Shown here piece by piece: positions 1 through 17,785 of a stretch of DNA of 64,000 nucleotides. How positions within the stretch are numbered: position 1 is the stretch's first letter; each line of letters opens with the position of its first letter. The notes under the pieces were generated by a model. That model saw only the letters and a program-made list of their open reading frames with translations, was not told where the DNA came from and did not search any database. Source of the stretch: Dipteronia dyeriana (Eukaryota; Streptophyta; Magnoliopsida; Sapindales; Sapindaceae); assembly GCA_032871835.1 (NCBI GenBank), contig CM065296.1, positions 55,395,288 through 55,459,287 on the forward strand. The letters are read 5' to 3'. Both the position numbers and the translations under genes were made by a program.

Positions 1-50
1 TTATCCACCTTATCAATGACGTGTACATCTGATAAAATTTACATATAACA
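1..50 (-). repeat. Tat-type LTR terminus, cut by the window edge
   Basis: Read on the minus strand this begins TGTTATATGTAAATTTTATC at position 50 and runs off the left edge. The same start is seen at 25760 and 55774, so it is the outer end of an LTR of that Tat-like family. It abruptly interrupts the RT/RNase H region of the copia element to its right, so a further element is probably inserted there. The other end and its TSD are outside the window. Confidence 0.75.
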
Positions 51-68
51 ATGCTCATTCTTAGGAAC

Positions 69-1301
69 TTATTCCTCTGAAAGTTTGATTCCATGTCTGA
101 AAGGTAGCATATATTTATTGGAATCTTGCATGGAAAACCTAGACAATATTTTATCTATGTATGAAGCCTGGGATAATGTAATCGTTATATTCTTTCTATC
201 TCTTATGATTTGGATACCAAGAATATAACTTGCTTCTCCTAAGTCCTTCATATCAAATTGTTTTGCTAACCATTCTTTTATTGATACCAATACACCTACA
301 TCGTTTCCGATGAGTAGTATATCATCAACGTAAAGAACTAGGAAAACCAACTTGCCGCCTTTAATCCTTTTGTATACACAAGGTTCATCAAGGTTTTGAA
401 TAAATCCAAAACTTTTTACGGCTTGATCGAACCTTATGTTCCAGGTTCTGGATGCTTGCTTCAATCCATATATGGATCTTTGGAACTTGCATACCCTTTC
501 CTCTTGGCCCTTTTTAATGAATCCTTCTGGTTGCATTATATAAATGAGTTCGTCAAGACTTCCATTAAGGAAAGCTGTCTTGACGTCCATTTGCCAAATC
601 TCTAGATCTAGAGATGCCATAATGGATAAGAGTATCTTAATGGATTTAAGCATGGCCACGTGAGAGAAGGTTTCTTCATAATCGATACCTTCCTTCTGTG
701 TATAACCTTTAGCTACCCATCTAGCTTTAAAGGTTTCCACCTTTCCATCCATTCCTCTTTTCCTCTTGTATACCCACTTGCACCCAATGGGTTTTATCCT
801 TTTGGGTAAGTCTACAAGAGACCAGACTTTATTTTTGAACATAGATTCAATTTCGGATTGCATTACCTTTTGCCAATGGTGACAATCAACATCTTCCATT
901 GCTTCCTTGTACGTATAGAGGTTATTGTCATCTGGAAGATTCTCTACAGATTCTCCTAGACCGATGTATCTCTCGGGTTGTCTAACAACCCTCCCACTAC
1001 GACGAGGTATGGTAGATTGTTGATCTTGTGTTGGTATGGAACTTACAATTGGGCTTGGTTGTGAAACCTTTTGTGGAATTGTATCTCCTAAAAGCTCATT
1101 CAGAACAATTCTATTTTTAGGCACAAAATTATTCATATAGTCCTTTTCCAAAAATTTAGCATTTGTCGAAACAAATACTTTAATATCTGAAGGACTATAA
1201 AAATAATATCGTTTTGTTCCTTTGTATACCCTACATATATGCTTGCTTATGAACGGGACTCCATCTTTTCTGTCTTTCCTTTTAAAATGTGCGCAGGACA
1301 T
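69..1301 (-). pseudogene. copia reverse transcriptase region
   Basis: An open stretch of 410 codons spans the integrase C-terminus and linker (about residues 1-130) and the RT domain. Motifs include GCKWVYKRKRG, WQMDVKTAFLNG, SIYGLKQASRTW and the catalytic YVDDILL with the double aspartate. It ends at about residue 410, just before the element is cut by another LTR, so RNase H is absent. The first codons overlap the integrase segment in another frame, showing an upstream frameshift. It is probably not translated as a normal Gag-Pol. Confidence 0.85.
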
Positions 1302-2092
1302 CCAAATATCCTTAAGTGTTGTAAACTAGGCTTTTGCCCGGTCAACAATTCATGCGGTGTTTTAGGAACCGACTTAGACGGTATATCGTTTAGAATGTAA
1401 ACTGCGGTTTGTAAAGCATATCCCCAAAAAGAATTAGGGAGCGTTGAATAACTCAACATAGACCTAACCATGTCCAAAAAAGTTATATTTCTCCATTCTG
1501 CCACCTCATTTTGTTGAGGTGTGCCTGGTGCAGAAAAATGAGAAATTATCCCATTATCAGTAAGAAATTGCTGAAAACTCACTAGATAGATATTCTCCAC
1601 CACGATTAGACCTCAAGATTTTTATGGTTTTTCAAGCTAATTTTCTACTTCAGCTTTAGATGCTTTGAACATGTCAAAAGCATCCGACTTATGTCTCATG
1701 AGATACACATAGCCAAATCTTGAGTTATCATCCGTGAAAGTGATGAAGTACTCATATCCACCTCTAGCTTTAATGCTCATAGGTCCACACACATCAGTGT
1801 GTATCAATCCTAAACATTTAATGACTCTTGTGCCTTTGGTCGTAAACGACCTTTTGGTCATTTTACCTTCCAAAAAAGATTCACAAGTTGGTAGATCATC
1901 AACCTTTAAGTCACTTAGAGGTCCGTCACTTACCAATCTTTTAATCCTATTAAGGTTAATATGACCTAGGCGCAAATGCCATAGGTAGGTTTCATCTTTT
2001 GATAATTTTACTCTTTTATGATTAGGTTTCGTTGATTCGGTGTTTAACAAATGAGAGATATTTCCATGCAAATAGAATAAACCGTTTTCCAA
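1247..2092 (-). pseudogene. copia GAG-pre-integrase and integrase, broken
   Basis: 1637-2092 encodes 151 residues containing the pre-integrase motif WHLRLGHINLNRIKRLV, a zinc-binding pair with an altered second cysteine (CESFLEGK; the sister copy has CESCLEGK), and the start of the integrase core (GLIHTDVCGPM, FITFTDDNSRFGYVYLM). 1247-1603 continues the core in another frame ([38 protein letters not shown]). A frame break lies near 1604-1636. Integrase inserts the cDNA copy into the genome. The plus-strand copy at 44172-45815 is the best comparison. Confidence 0.85.
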
Positions 2093-2329
2093 TGTACCGT
2101 TGCAAATAATTTTGTCATTCTTACTAATAATAAAAGCTTTATTAAAAGTAACCGAACAACCAAATTTATTTAATCAAGAAACTGAAATTAAATTCCTCTT
2201 GAATTAAGGTACATAATAAACGTTTATTAAATCTAAATGACTACTAGAATCTAGGATGACTCTAATATCTCCCACCACACTAGTAAACACCAACGCTCCA
2301 TTGCCTAAATGCATGTTGAATTTAATCTT

Positions 2330-3109
2330 ATTCTGTATATTCCTTTGACCCTTTTCACCATAAAGGAAACATTTTTCTTTGATCTTGGTTACTTTCTTGG
2401 TCTCATTCTTAGTAGGTTCTAGTTGCTTTTTCTTCTATTATTTCCTAACCTTCTGACAGGTCTTAACAGTAACAACTTTTCCAACCATATGAATCCCTTG
2501 ACCCTTGACCCTTGCCTTTCACAAGAATCTTATCGGTGCTTTAAACATCTTGCTTCAGGTCTTGCAAGGTGTATTCCTTATTGTTCAAGGTGTAGTCCAG
2601 CTTGAATTGATCAAAGGAATCCGACAGTGAGTTGACAATCATGTCAATTTTGGTCTCACCATCTATCTCAGAACCATTCAGTTCAGCAATGTTGAGATGT
2701 GCTATGACTTTCCTCATGTGATCTTTCACAGACTGTCCAGGTTTCATCATAAGATTCATAAAAGCAGTCACTGCCTCTCTCTTAGTCGTCCTAGACCTTA
2801 TAGCAAACATCTCTTTTAGAGACATTATTATATCGACAGCAGTCTCCATTCCTTCTTATTGTTGTTGCAACACGTCAGAGATGTGGCCATAATGTAACGA
2901 ACATTTAGCCATCTCATCTGAAGACTTCCACTACTAATACTCATCTCTTTGCTCCTGAGTAGATTCATTAGTTTGGTGGTTATGGAATAGACATAACAAA
3001 TTTATGTTTTTCAGCTTGCAATAATAACCCAGTTTTCATTTTCCATGTGACATAATTATCATCAGTTAAAGTGTTATCTTTTAGGAATTTGATTAGGGAT
3101 GGGGTCATG
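2330..3109 (-). pseudogene. copia gag remnant (UBN2-type)
   Basis: A likely start codon lies at 3109 on the minus strand and opens with MTPSLIKFLKDN followed by a typical copia gag N-terminus (DDNYVTWKMKTGLLLQ). Frames then change. 2541-2849 encodes 102 residues with the UBN2 gag core (SLKEMFAIRSRTTKREAV, MKPGQSVKDHMRKV). Toward 2370 a CFLYGEKG-like piece suggests a damaged zinc knuckle. The protease active-site region seems missing before the pre-integrase segment. Gag would form the virus-like particle; this copy cannot. Confidence 0.75.
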
Positions 3110-3349
3110 ATTTCTTTATATTAATAAAAATTATATAAGTAAATAATCATGATATAGCACTTTTGAATATTTACCTTGAATTAAATAATATAATTCAATC
3201 GTAAAAATTCAACGGTGATCTAACACCTATAAATGTCACGCCTTCTTTGGGAGTTCACAACATTTACTAGTTGGACTAGGTCCCACTTAATTGTTAACAT
3301 AACAATCAATGTTTTCAATTTTAGACTTGTAATTTTTATTAACAAGAAC

Positions 3350-5622
3350 TCTTGGGAGAACAATCCTGCCTTTTTTTTCGTGACAATTGAACTAGCTTCG
3401 AATTGAATCCGCAAGACCTTCCAAACCAATCACGAATGTGAATCACCTAGGAGTGTGTGCTCCCTTTCTTTAAATTGTATACACGAGGATGAAAACAAAC
3501 AAAATCTTCTTCTTTGTTAGTCACAATAATCCTCCAAGAGAAAAACCAAGAACGTCTGGTCACTTTTGAATTATCAATCAATTTAATTGAAACTCGTGTG
3601 AACCTTGATTCAATGTTGTACACAAAACCCTTTTGATGCAAATGATACTAGTGTACTATCGAAAACAAAAACGTTCCCCCTTTTCTCTTCTTGGCCGAAT
3701 TCACACTATCTCTATGAGTTGGTCTTTATCCAGAGTAAAAAACAAAATTTTCTCCCTCAAAATTCTCTCTTGCTAAGCCAAATTCTCATCTTGAAAATTG
3801 CTTAGCATGACTGAAATTCATCTCATAGAAAAACTTAGGCTATCCGAAATTAACATACGTATATATATAGGATCATAAATTCTCTCCTAATAAGGATTTA
3901 CTTGGTTGGTAAAAATCCTTTCCTTAGGTGAATTTATTTGGTAGTTAAGAATCCTTATCAAAGGAATTCTATCCTATTATATATATGGGCTGGCCGAAAT
4001 TTCATTGGATATATATTAGGATCACAAATCCTTTTCTAAAAAGGATTTACTTGGTAGTTAAGAATCCTTTCCTTATGTAGATTTACTTGGTGGTTAAGTA
4101 TCCTTTTCTAAATGAATTCTATCCTACACCAAGACACCTAATCCAACTCAATAGTGTATTTGTAACCATATTAAAGACTTCCTAATTTGATTAGATAAAT
4201 AATTCCTTTTATTTATCTACTTATCAAATATAATCTTTAATATTAATTATACTACCAACAATAGTATAATTTTAGGAGACTAACTCCTATTAGGAAAAAG
4301 ATTTTGACTTTTAATTAAATAATTAATTAATTTCCATTTAATTAAATAATAAAATAAAAATAATATAATTTAAGCTATTCTTAATAGCCTTGCCGCCCAA
4401 CACATGTATATAGGCCATATATATTTTTATTTTATTTTATTAAATCCATTGAACCTTAATAAAAAATTTCATATGTGAACTAGACCCATTCTTACAAAAA
4501 GAAACAAGTTCACATGCCTTAATACATTTCTAGATGCACCCCTAAATTGGTTCGGTAGAATATATCAAGTGATCTATGCAAGTTCGTGTGGATTGAGGAT
4601 CTTGAGGGCTATCTAAATTTAAGCTCCAATAGACACAATCTAATTACAATCAACAAATGATTCACTTAGATCCAATCTATTTAATTTTAGTTCATTCCAC
4701 TAAAGAACTAAAATTGAACTCTTAAATAAAGATAGAATAAGTTGATATTACTCATTCATACCCTAGACAACCTTATTGGAGAAAGTGTATCATCGTGAAG
4801 AATACCAGTAATCGCCAAGAACTCATAGACCGCCTATAGCTCTCCAAGTTACCATATTTACTCATATGACCACATTTTGAACTTGGATATTTTGACTTGT
4901 CCAGAAACCATGTTTCAAATGACACTATTGAAAACTTAACGTTAAGATTTATATCCAATACCTCAAAACACCCATATGATGGTATTCTACTCTCATTCAA
5001 TAAATTGAGCCACGATGTCCATATCTATAAATGAAGTCTTATATCGATTAACAAATGAATACCACCAAACTATCGAAGATAGACTATGCTATATAATCGT
5101 TCTCATTGATAGCTCAAATGATAACACTTGCAACCATAAGTCCATTATTTATCTCAGGATTGAGATAGACTCTCTGATTGTCTTCAAATAAAAACTTTTA
5201 TCCATTGATGTTTCTAAATCAAGTATTTCATTTTGATCCTATTCAATGCACCGCACTAGATTCTTTTGCCCAAAGACACCACACTTTGATGATTTTAGAC
5301 TTATCATAACACATTTGATCCCACTTAAATGCCAACAAAAGAATTTACAACTTTGACAAGGTAAAGACGCCCAACCTTTTATCTTAAGTTGTGAATGTTA
5401 TTCAAGACTAACTAAAAAATTGTGTCTACCTCTTACATATCTAGATGTATGAACAATTCTTCTTTTCTCATAGTCTTTTGATCTTATGATTATTTACTTT
5501 TGACAATTATAATAATTAAACTATAAATGCTATAAGATTTGCTAAACTAGAAATCACTTTATTAATATGAAAAAATTGTCAAATACATTATTATACTCTT
5601 ACTATCGAGCATAACCCTAACA
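3350..5622 (-). repeat. 5' LTR of the minus-strand copia element
   Basis: The outer end at 5622 reads TGTTAGGGTTATGCTCGATAG on the minus strand, matching the LTR start at 49052. Homology with the other two LTR copies is clear up to about 3380 (the motif around ATTCAATTCGAAGCTAGTTC) and then stops. The inner boundary is therefore uncertain by 100-200 bases. I find no TGGTATCAGAG primer-binding site between the LTR and gag, so this junction may be rearranged. Confidence 0.7.
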
Positions 5623-6146
5623 AAAAGAAAGTAAAAAAGAAAAGAAAAGAAATCGGTAACGGCGAGCAGAAGCTGATTAACGACGGCGGTGACCGGCGAA
5701 GCAAGAAAGAAGATGAAGATGGGAAAATAGGAAGAGAGAAGATATAAGGAAGAGAAAAGATGATGATCAGGAGGTTGAAGAGAAAAAAGAAAAAAGAAAA
5801 AAGAAAAATTTATTGTTAATTTAAAAAGAAAAACAAAAATACAAGTATTTACCTGTCCTGTAGCTATTTTCAATCCGTTTTTGTTTTTATTTTTCAAAAA
5901 CGATTTCGAAAACTCATTCGTTAATTGTTTTTATTTTTTTTTATTTTTGAAAAAAAATGAAAAACAAAACCAGTGTTTAAAGTGAAAAATTTGAATAACA
6001 CAAAATACTTGTTATTATTTTCCATTTTGTTTTTTAATTTTTTTATATAAAAAAAAATCTTTTTTTTTAAACTATTAATTGAACTGTTATGTGTTTGATA
6101 TGGTTAGAACAAGACGACACATGATTTTCAAATGACCAAAGTGCCT

Positions 6147-6189
<43 letters not shown>

Positions 6190-6847
6190 CAGAATAATTT
6201 ATTTCCAACTAAAACTAAACGCATTCATATAATAGTATATATATATATGTTATAATATTATATATTATAAAATATAAATATTAATATATTATATATATAA
6301 TATAAATTATAATTTATAATATAATATATGAAATAATATATATATTGTAATTAATATTATAATATAATATATGAAATAATATATATATTGTAATTATTTA
6401 TTTATAATTTAAGAGTTTAGTTTTGATTAATTCGTTTTTTGATATGTTTTTTTAAATTAATTTATGATGTGTTATTTTTATTTAATTTAAAAATTATAAT
6501 ATAAAAATTATACTGGTTAATTTTGTAACTAATTTATTTATAGTTGTAATAATATTAAACAAAATGTCAAAATTGATATTTTAATATTTGATAGTTTTTG
6601 GTTAACCTATCATACGCTTTTTCCTGTTTTTATTTTCAAAATACAATTTTCAGTATATGCTACCAGGCGCGTTTTCAGATTTCAAAGCTGAAATAAAAAA
6701 TACTAATTTTATTTTTATATTTATATTTATTTTTATTTTTATTTTTATTTTATAAAAACAGCAACTGAAAAATGTTTACGGTACCGGCCGGTCGTCCATA
6801 CATTTTCGAAATCGTTTTTAAAAAATAAAAATGAAAATTCCTTTTAT
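5623..6847. other. AT-rich flank upstream of PECT1, no gene seen
   Basis: About 1.2 kb between the copia LTR and the inferred PECT1 transcript start. It holds a purine-rich stretch (5630-5810), a TA microsatellite, long A/T runs and a pair of inverted segments (about 5885-5912 and 6803-6830, core TTTTCGAAATCGTTTTT) that could be arms of an old transposon. No reading frame here looks like a protein gene. The PECT1 promoter should lie toward its right end, but I cannot point to a firm TATA box in so AT-rich a sequence. Confidence 0.5.
6149..6187. repeat. (TA)n microsatellite
   Basis: Uninterrupted TA dinucleotides, about 39 bases, in the upstream flank of PECT1. Confidence 0.95.
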
Positions 6848-12781
<5,934 letters not shown>

Positions 12782-13170
12782 CACAAGAACAGATTAAATA
12801 GCAAGTTTGGTACAGTTCATGCAGCAAGCCATAACCCATCATAGCCTGTTGTTTAATATATAGAGCAGTCCTCTCCTTTTTCACCGCGGATGGGAAAGGA
12901 AGATAAGGAATGACAGAAGGATACCCTCGTAGGAGGCTTGGATGGACCGTTTTTTGTTTTCTTATCACATATGTATCTATTTTTAGGGTAGAAGCAAACT
13001 CCTATAATAATTCCAATGGATGTTTAGAAACATTGGAACCTACTCCTATTTGTAATAATTATTATTATTATTTTTATGGTAATCCTTATATTTTTTGTTT
13101 TTGTTTTTTAATTCTATCTGGTGCAATTGCAAATATGATTTGCTTTCAAGTCACTCTACTAGACCCTTTA
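12782..13170 (+). other. Inferred PECT1 3' UTR
   Basis: Sequence after the PECT1 stop, becoming T-rich with AATAATTATTATTATT near 13050. The polyadenylation site cannot be fixed by eye. Confidence 0.4.
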
Positions 13171-14412
13171 TGATCGCACACATTTTTTTTTTTTGGAAGA
13201 TTTTCGATCAATCCCGAAAGGTCTACCTCTGCAGATGAGTTAAGTTTGAAGAATAAACTGTATCAGCTAAGAGAGAATTAGGTATCGAGCCTTATATGGT
13301 TGCAATGGTCTGGATGTAAGCTTTTCGGGGAATTTTGAGGTTTGCAATTTCTAGATTTTTAAAGTGAGTTATGGTGATTTTATTACCTGAAGGTCAGTCT
13401 AGAAATTCTGTGCACGAATTCAAGAACCATTTGTTACGGGCTGTCAATCTTGGAGAGAAGGTCTTGGGTGTTTTTTTTGGTTGTGTTTTGACCGTTAATG
13501 AATGCTAAAATTTGTATTTTAATTCAATTAAATATCTGATCTAACCACTCAAGGATTAATTGTAATTGAGTTAATATTCCTAAAACGAGTAAGATTGTTT
13601 TTTCTATTCGGGATCGTTTTAACTGTGACTTATTGGAGCCGGATTATGAAACCTCAAGGAGACCTAACTTGTGGCTATTTAAGAGAGTTCAACATAAATT
13701 TATCATCGAGAAGAGAGAGCATAAGATTGAAGAATTGAAGGTTCTTTTGGACAACATTTCCTGGGTTTTATCATTCCTTTTCTTTTAAGTTTTCTCATAG
13801 GATTGTAACAATGACTGAGGAACTAACTTTCTTTGCTAGGGCTATGACGTAGCCTAGCCATGAATGCTCAACTATTTTAGTTAATGTTAATTCATATTTT
13901 TTCCATGATGAGTGTCTATTACTGCGTTGCTTTTGAATGTTTGGCCAACATTTAATTGATTCGATTCTAGATTTTGATAGGAATGTGGAATTTAAATTAT
14001 TGCTTTTTGTAATAGATACCATAATATACATGACTTGATAGGAATGTATGAGAATGAAATGTGTGATTTCTTGAAGGTTTTCCAAAGAATTTAACAGGTT
14101 CTTATTACCTTAATTCTATTGCTAGGAATAGAGCGGGGTAATTAGGAATACTGTCGATATTGTCAAGAATGGAGTATTGAATAAATTAGGGAAAATCGAT
14201 TATCAACATGAAGAATAATTAAGATTAACATGCTAAAGGAAATGAGTGGAATTGGCTATGGGGAAATCAAAAGCTTTAGGACTTCAATCTATTAGTTTCT
14301 CTACATCTTTGACTACTTTAATTTATTTTCTTTAGTTAATTAAAATCTCAAGTCTCAATATTCGATTGTTCAAATAAAGTTTTGGGTTAATTATAATCGG
14401 TAGTTAATAAAT
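13171..14412. other. Unassigned sequence, no gene supported
   Basis: No convincing reading frame. It looks like decayed non-coding or transposon-derived sequence, but I cannot name a family. It is continuous with 22641 onward once the gypsy element is removed. Confidence 0.4.
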
Positions 14413-14417
14413 TAATC

Positions 14418-15426
14418 TGATGAGGACCAGCCAGTTGATCACAATTCGGCTAAGGTTGGAAAAGATCCAGATCCTTTAACCATTCATGGAGGACCAATAA
14501 CAAGAGCTAAAACTAAAAGGATGAAATAAGCCTTAACTTGTTTAATGGAAAGCATTTGGAAGGAGCAAGCTAGTCAAGATTTGGTCAAGGTTCTAAGGAT
14601 GCAAGAAGAGTATAAAATGGTTAACATGTTTCAAACAAGTCCAAATCCCGAAGACAAGAGTCCAGCCTTGTTAGAATGAAGTATTCTAACCTATCTTGAA
14701 GAATAAAAGGCCATTCAGCCATGTTGGGTTTTGTGGGCCTATTTTATAATTAGTTTGGGTTTAATTATGTTGGGTTTTGTGGGCATATTTTCTGATTAGT
14801 TTGGGTTTTAATTGTGTTGGGTTTTGTGGGTTTATTTTATGAATAGTTTGGGTTTTTGTGTTGGGTTTTATTTTGTTAAGTGTGAGTTCATGTGTTCTTA
14901 GATTAAGAATAAGAAGTTACAAATGCTGAATACTTTATGGCCATTATTCATGGTCTAAATGTCATTTAGTGGGAGGTTACACATTTAATGGGCAGTTATA
15001 TTTGTGTTGTATTGTCCTTGGTCTTTGTTCTATATAAACAAGGCTGATTTTTCTATGTAAGGGCAGAGATTTGAGTAATATAAACTTATTTGAGCACTTT
15101 GTGAGTGTTTTGTTTTTAAGTTCTTGCATGAACTTTGGAACTTATCAAGCTTATTCAGCTTGTGGCGTTCAACAACCTCAAAATCTTTGTTTTGTCTTTA
15201 AACTTATCAAACTTCATAGTTTGTGGCGTTATGGGGAAATCAAAGTGCTGTTCTAATTAGCTTTTATCATCATTCCATTGATAAAGTGATTAGAATAGTT
15301 TCTCTTACTTCAATCTTGAACGATCGGGTTTGTTTCAATTAGTTGGAGGGTGTTAAATTGCATTCCATATGTATCATAGCTCTTTAGCTATTGGGGTGTA
15401 TGGTTGCTAAGTTAATGATTTCATCA
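14418..15426 (+). repeat. 5' LTR of the plus-strand gypsy element
   Basis: Begins TGATGAGGACCAGCCAG and ends in TTTCATCA. It holds three imperfect copies of a roughly 47-base unit around TTGGGTTTTGTGGG (14722-14870) and a TATA-like TATATAAACA at 15031. The coding segment that is open in the 3' LTR has a stop here (near 14527). Confidence 0.95.
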
Positions 15427-15429
15427 TTT

Positions 15430-15441
15430 TGGTATCAGAGC
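15430..15441 (+). promoter_or_regulatory. Primer-binding site, initiator Met-tRNA
   Basis: TGGTATCAGAGC lies three bases after the 5' LTR, the usual primer site for plant LTR elements. Confidence 0.9.
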
Positions 15442-16073
15442 TTGGCTCAAGTTTGAGGTTTGCATATCCAATTATTTTTTATTGTTCTTTTAGTTTTTTT
15501 TTATTACTTTCTTTTCTTCTTCATCTTATAGCACCGTATCTATAATTCATCTTAATTGTTGTGCTTCTTGAGGTTATTATCATTCTTCTTTGTTTTCTGC
15601 AAAAAAAAAGGAAAAAAAAACAACAAACAAAAGTATTGCGGATTCAAAGAATTCTTGCAAAATTCCAAAAATCTTTCTTTGTTCATATCATTCTTGTTTC
15701 GGTTTTGGAAATATTTAAATATTGTCTTCTTAACCAAAACAAACAAAATTCTTGTTGGGAGAGAAATTGATATTTCAGTTATAATCTTTGTTTACTTTAA
15801 GTGGCCTACCATTTGTTTGTTTTTTGTACACCTACCCAATTTCATTCCGTTGAATTTGCCATAATCTGAATTGTTTGTTTAAAAGGACCTTAGTTAATCT
15901 AAGAACCCAAAGAACAAAACAAGAGAGGTAAAATGCAAGAGTTGTGAGATTAGCATCGAGAAAAGCCAAATAATTGTGTGAAACACGAGTGGTGTGAATC
16001 AATTCTTTGAGAGAAACACGTAAGGGAGTGATTGTGAGGCTGTTCTAACTTTTTTTTTCTTCAGGTTTTAAAC

Positions 16074-17264
16074 ATGTCTAACAAAGATAAAGAAGTGAGT
16101 TCTTCCTCAAATGATCAAGTGATTCAAGCAATGCAACAACAATTTGAACGTATGTTCAAAGTGATGGGAGATGTAGGAGATCATCTAGAAAGACATGATG
16201 AAGCAATTACCATAGTGCAAAGAGAACCACGACTTGGAAGACAACCAGCCTTTGTCAATGATGTATATGATGGTGGAGAAGACACGGATGATGGCCAAGC
16301 TACCATAATTGGTCTAGACGTTAATCCTAGAAGACAAGCTAGGAGAGGACGTTTTGATGGTGTGGACCGAAACATAGGCATCATCAAAATGAAAATTCCT
16401 CCTTTTCAAGGGAAGAACAATCCGGATGCCTATTTGGAATGGGAACGAAAAGTGGAGTTGATCTTTGAATGTCATAACTACTCCGAAGAGAAAAAGGTAA
16501 AACTAGCTGCTGTTGAATTTTGTGATTATGCTATTGTTTGGTGGGATCAATTGTGTAAAGACAGGCGTAGAAATGGTGAAAGACCCGTAGAGACTTGGTT
16601 GGAGATGAAACAAATCATGAGGAGGAAATTTGTCCCTAGCCATTACTATAGGGATTTGCATCAACGGTTACAAACTTTGACACAAGGTTCCATGAGTGTA
16701 GAAGAATATCACAAGGAAATGGAGATAGCCATGATAAGGGCTAATGTGGAGGAGGACCGTGAGGCCACCATGGCTCAGTTTTTGAGTGGGTTAAATAAGA
16801 ACATTGCTGATCTTGTGGAGTTGCAACATTATGTGGAGATTGAGGACATGGTGGGTGTGGCCATAAAGATTGAAAGGCAACTCAAAAGAAAAGGCATCAG
16901 GTATGATTCAAAACCATATTCAGGTTCTTCTTCTTCTTGGAAACCGAATTGGAGTAAAAAGGATGATAAACCCATTGTTAAGCCTAAAATTGATGAAACT
17001 AAAAGCAAAAATGAAATAGGCAGCAAGGGTAGAGGTGAGAATCAACCGAATCAAACTAGAGGCATTAAGTGTTTTAAGTGCCTTGGACATGGTCATGTGG
17101 CACCTGAATGTCATAATAAAAGGGCAATGATCATGAGGGATGGGACATTTGAATCAGAAAGTGAGAGAGAGGATGAAGATGACATGCCACATTTAGAAGA
17201 TGCTAGTGATGTAGAGTATGCTAGTGGGGAAAATTTGGTTGTACAACGCACACTTAGTTTGTAA
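16074..17264 (+). CDS. gypsy Gag, apparently intact gag segment
   Basis: 396 codons, starting MSNKDKEVSSSSNDQ. Residues about 110-230 hold the retrotransposon gag core (MKIPPFQGKNNPDAYLEWE, YAIVWWDQL, MRRKFVPSHYYRDLHQRLQ, SMSVEEYHKEME). A CCHC zinc knuckle, CFKCLGHGHVAPEC, lies near residue 335. It forms the particle shell and binds element RNA. The frame ends at TAA 17262-17264, where the minus-strand sister copy has a sense codon and continues, so the stop separating gag from protease is a private mutation and the ancestral product was probably longer. Confidence 0.85.
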   Translation: MSNKDKEVSSSSNDQVIQAMQQQFERMFKVMGDVGDHLERHDEAITIVQREPRLGRQPAFVNDVYDGGEDTDDGQATIIGLDVNPRRQARRGRFDGVDRNIGIIKMKIPPFQGKNNPDAYLEWERKVELIFECHNYSEEKKVKLAAVEFCDYAIVWWDQLCKDRRRNGERPVETWLEMKQIMRRKFVPSHYYRDLHQRLQTLTQGSMSVEEYHKEMEIAMIRANVEEDREATMAQFLSGLNKNIADLVELQHYVEIEDMVGVAIKIERQLKRKGIRYDSKPYSGSSSSWKPNWSKKDDKPIVKPKIDETKSKNEIGSKGRGENQPNQTRGIKCFKCLGHGHVAPECHNKRAMIMRDGTFESESEREDEDDMPHLEDASDVEYASGENLVVQRTLSL

Positions 17265-17300
17265 ATTAAAAATAATGAACATGGTGAGCAACATGAAAAT

Positions 17301-17785
17301 TTGTTTCATACTTATTGTTTGATTGCTAACAAGTTGTGTAATGTGATTGTTAATAGCGGAAGTTGTACAAATGTGGCAAGTACCTTGCTTGTAGAGAAAC
17401 TGAAATTACCTACTATTAAACATCCAAAACCATACAAGTTACAATGGTTGAATGATAGTGGTGTTGTGAAGGTAAATCGGCAAGTGTTAATTTCTATTTC
17501 AATTGGTAGATATAAGGATGATGTTTGGTGTGATGTGGTACCTATGTATGCTGGTCACATTTTATTGGGGAGACCATGGAAATATGATCGAAGGGTATGC
17601 ATGATGGGTTTAAGAACCGTTATTCTTTGATCATGGAGGGACAGAAATACCAACTTGGACCTTTGCCTCCAAAGACAATTTTTGAAGACCAGATGCGCAT
17701 AAAACATCAATATGAAGAGCTTGAATCTTCATTAGCTGAAACTTTGGGATGGGAGCAAGAAAGAGAGAAAAAAAAGGTGAGTTGA
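17301..17785 (+). pseudogene. gypsy protease region, frameshifted
   Basis: 17301-17630 encodes an aspartic-protease-like segment. The active-site region reads VIVNSGSC, against VIVDSGSC in the sister copy, so the catalytic aspartate is replaced by asparagine. A missing base near 17597 shifts the frame relative to the sister copy. The frame continues at 17597-17785 and stops just after an eight-A run. Confidence 0.8.

Larger units (their letters stand above)
51..5622 (-). mobile_element. Ty1/copia retrotransposon, minus strand, truncated and degenerate
   Basis: Reading from right to left, the order is 5' LTR (outer end at 5622), leader, gag remnant, GAG-pre-integrase, integrase, reverse transcriptase. 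It is then cut at about 50 by the Tat-type LTR. The gene order integrase before RT is diagnostic of Ty1/copia. Several stops and frame changes break the polyprotein, so it is inactive. It belongs to the same family as the plus-strand element at 44139-51523 and the solo LTR at 60267-62631, whose LTR start it shares (TGTTAGG/TGTTGAG then TTATGCTCGATAG). RNase H and the 3' LTR are not in the window. No TSD can be tested. Confidence 0.9.

Noticed and set aside
5562..5897. A hydrophobic 111-codon minus-strand frame next to the copia LTR
   Set aside because: Phe/Leu richness simply reflects the purine-rich plus strand; no conserved motif.
15552..15864. Several overlapping small frames on both strands in the gypsy leader
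   Set aside because: A-rich leader sequence between the primer site and gag; frames have no motifs and are not shared intact by the sister copy.
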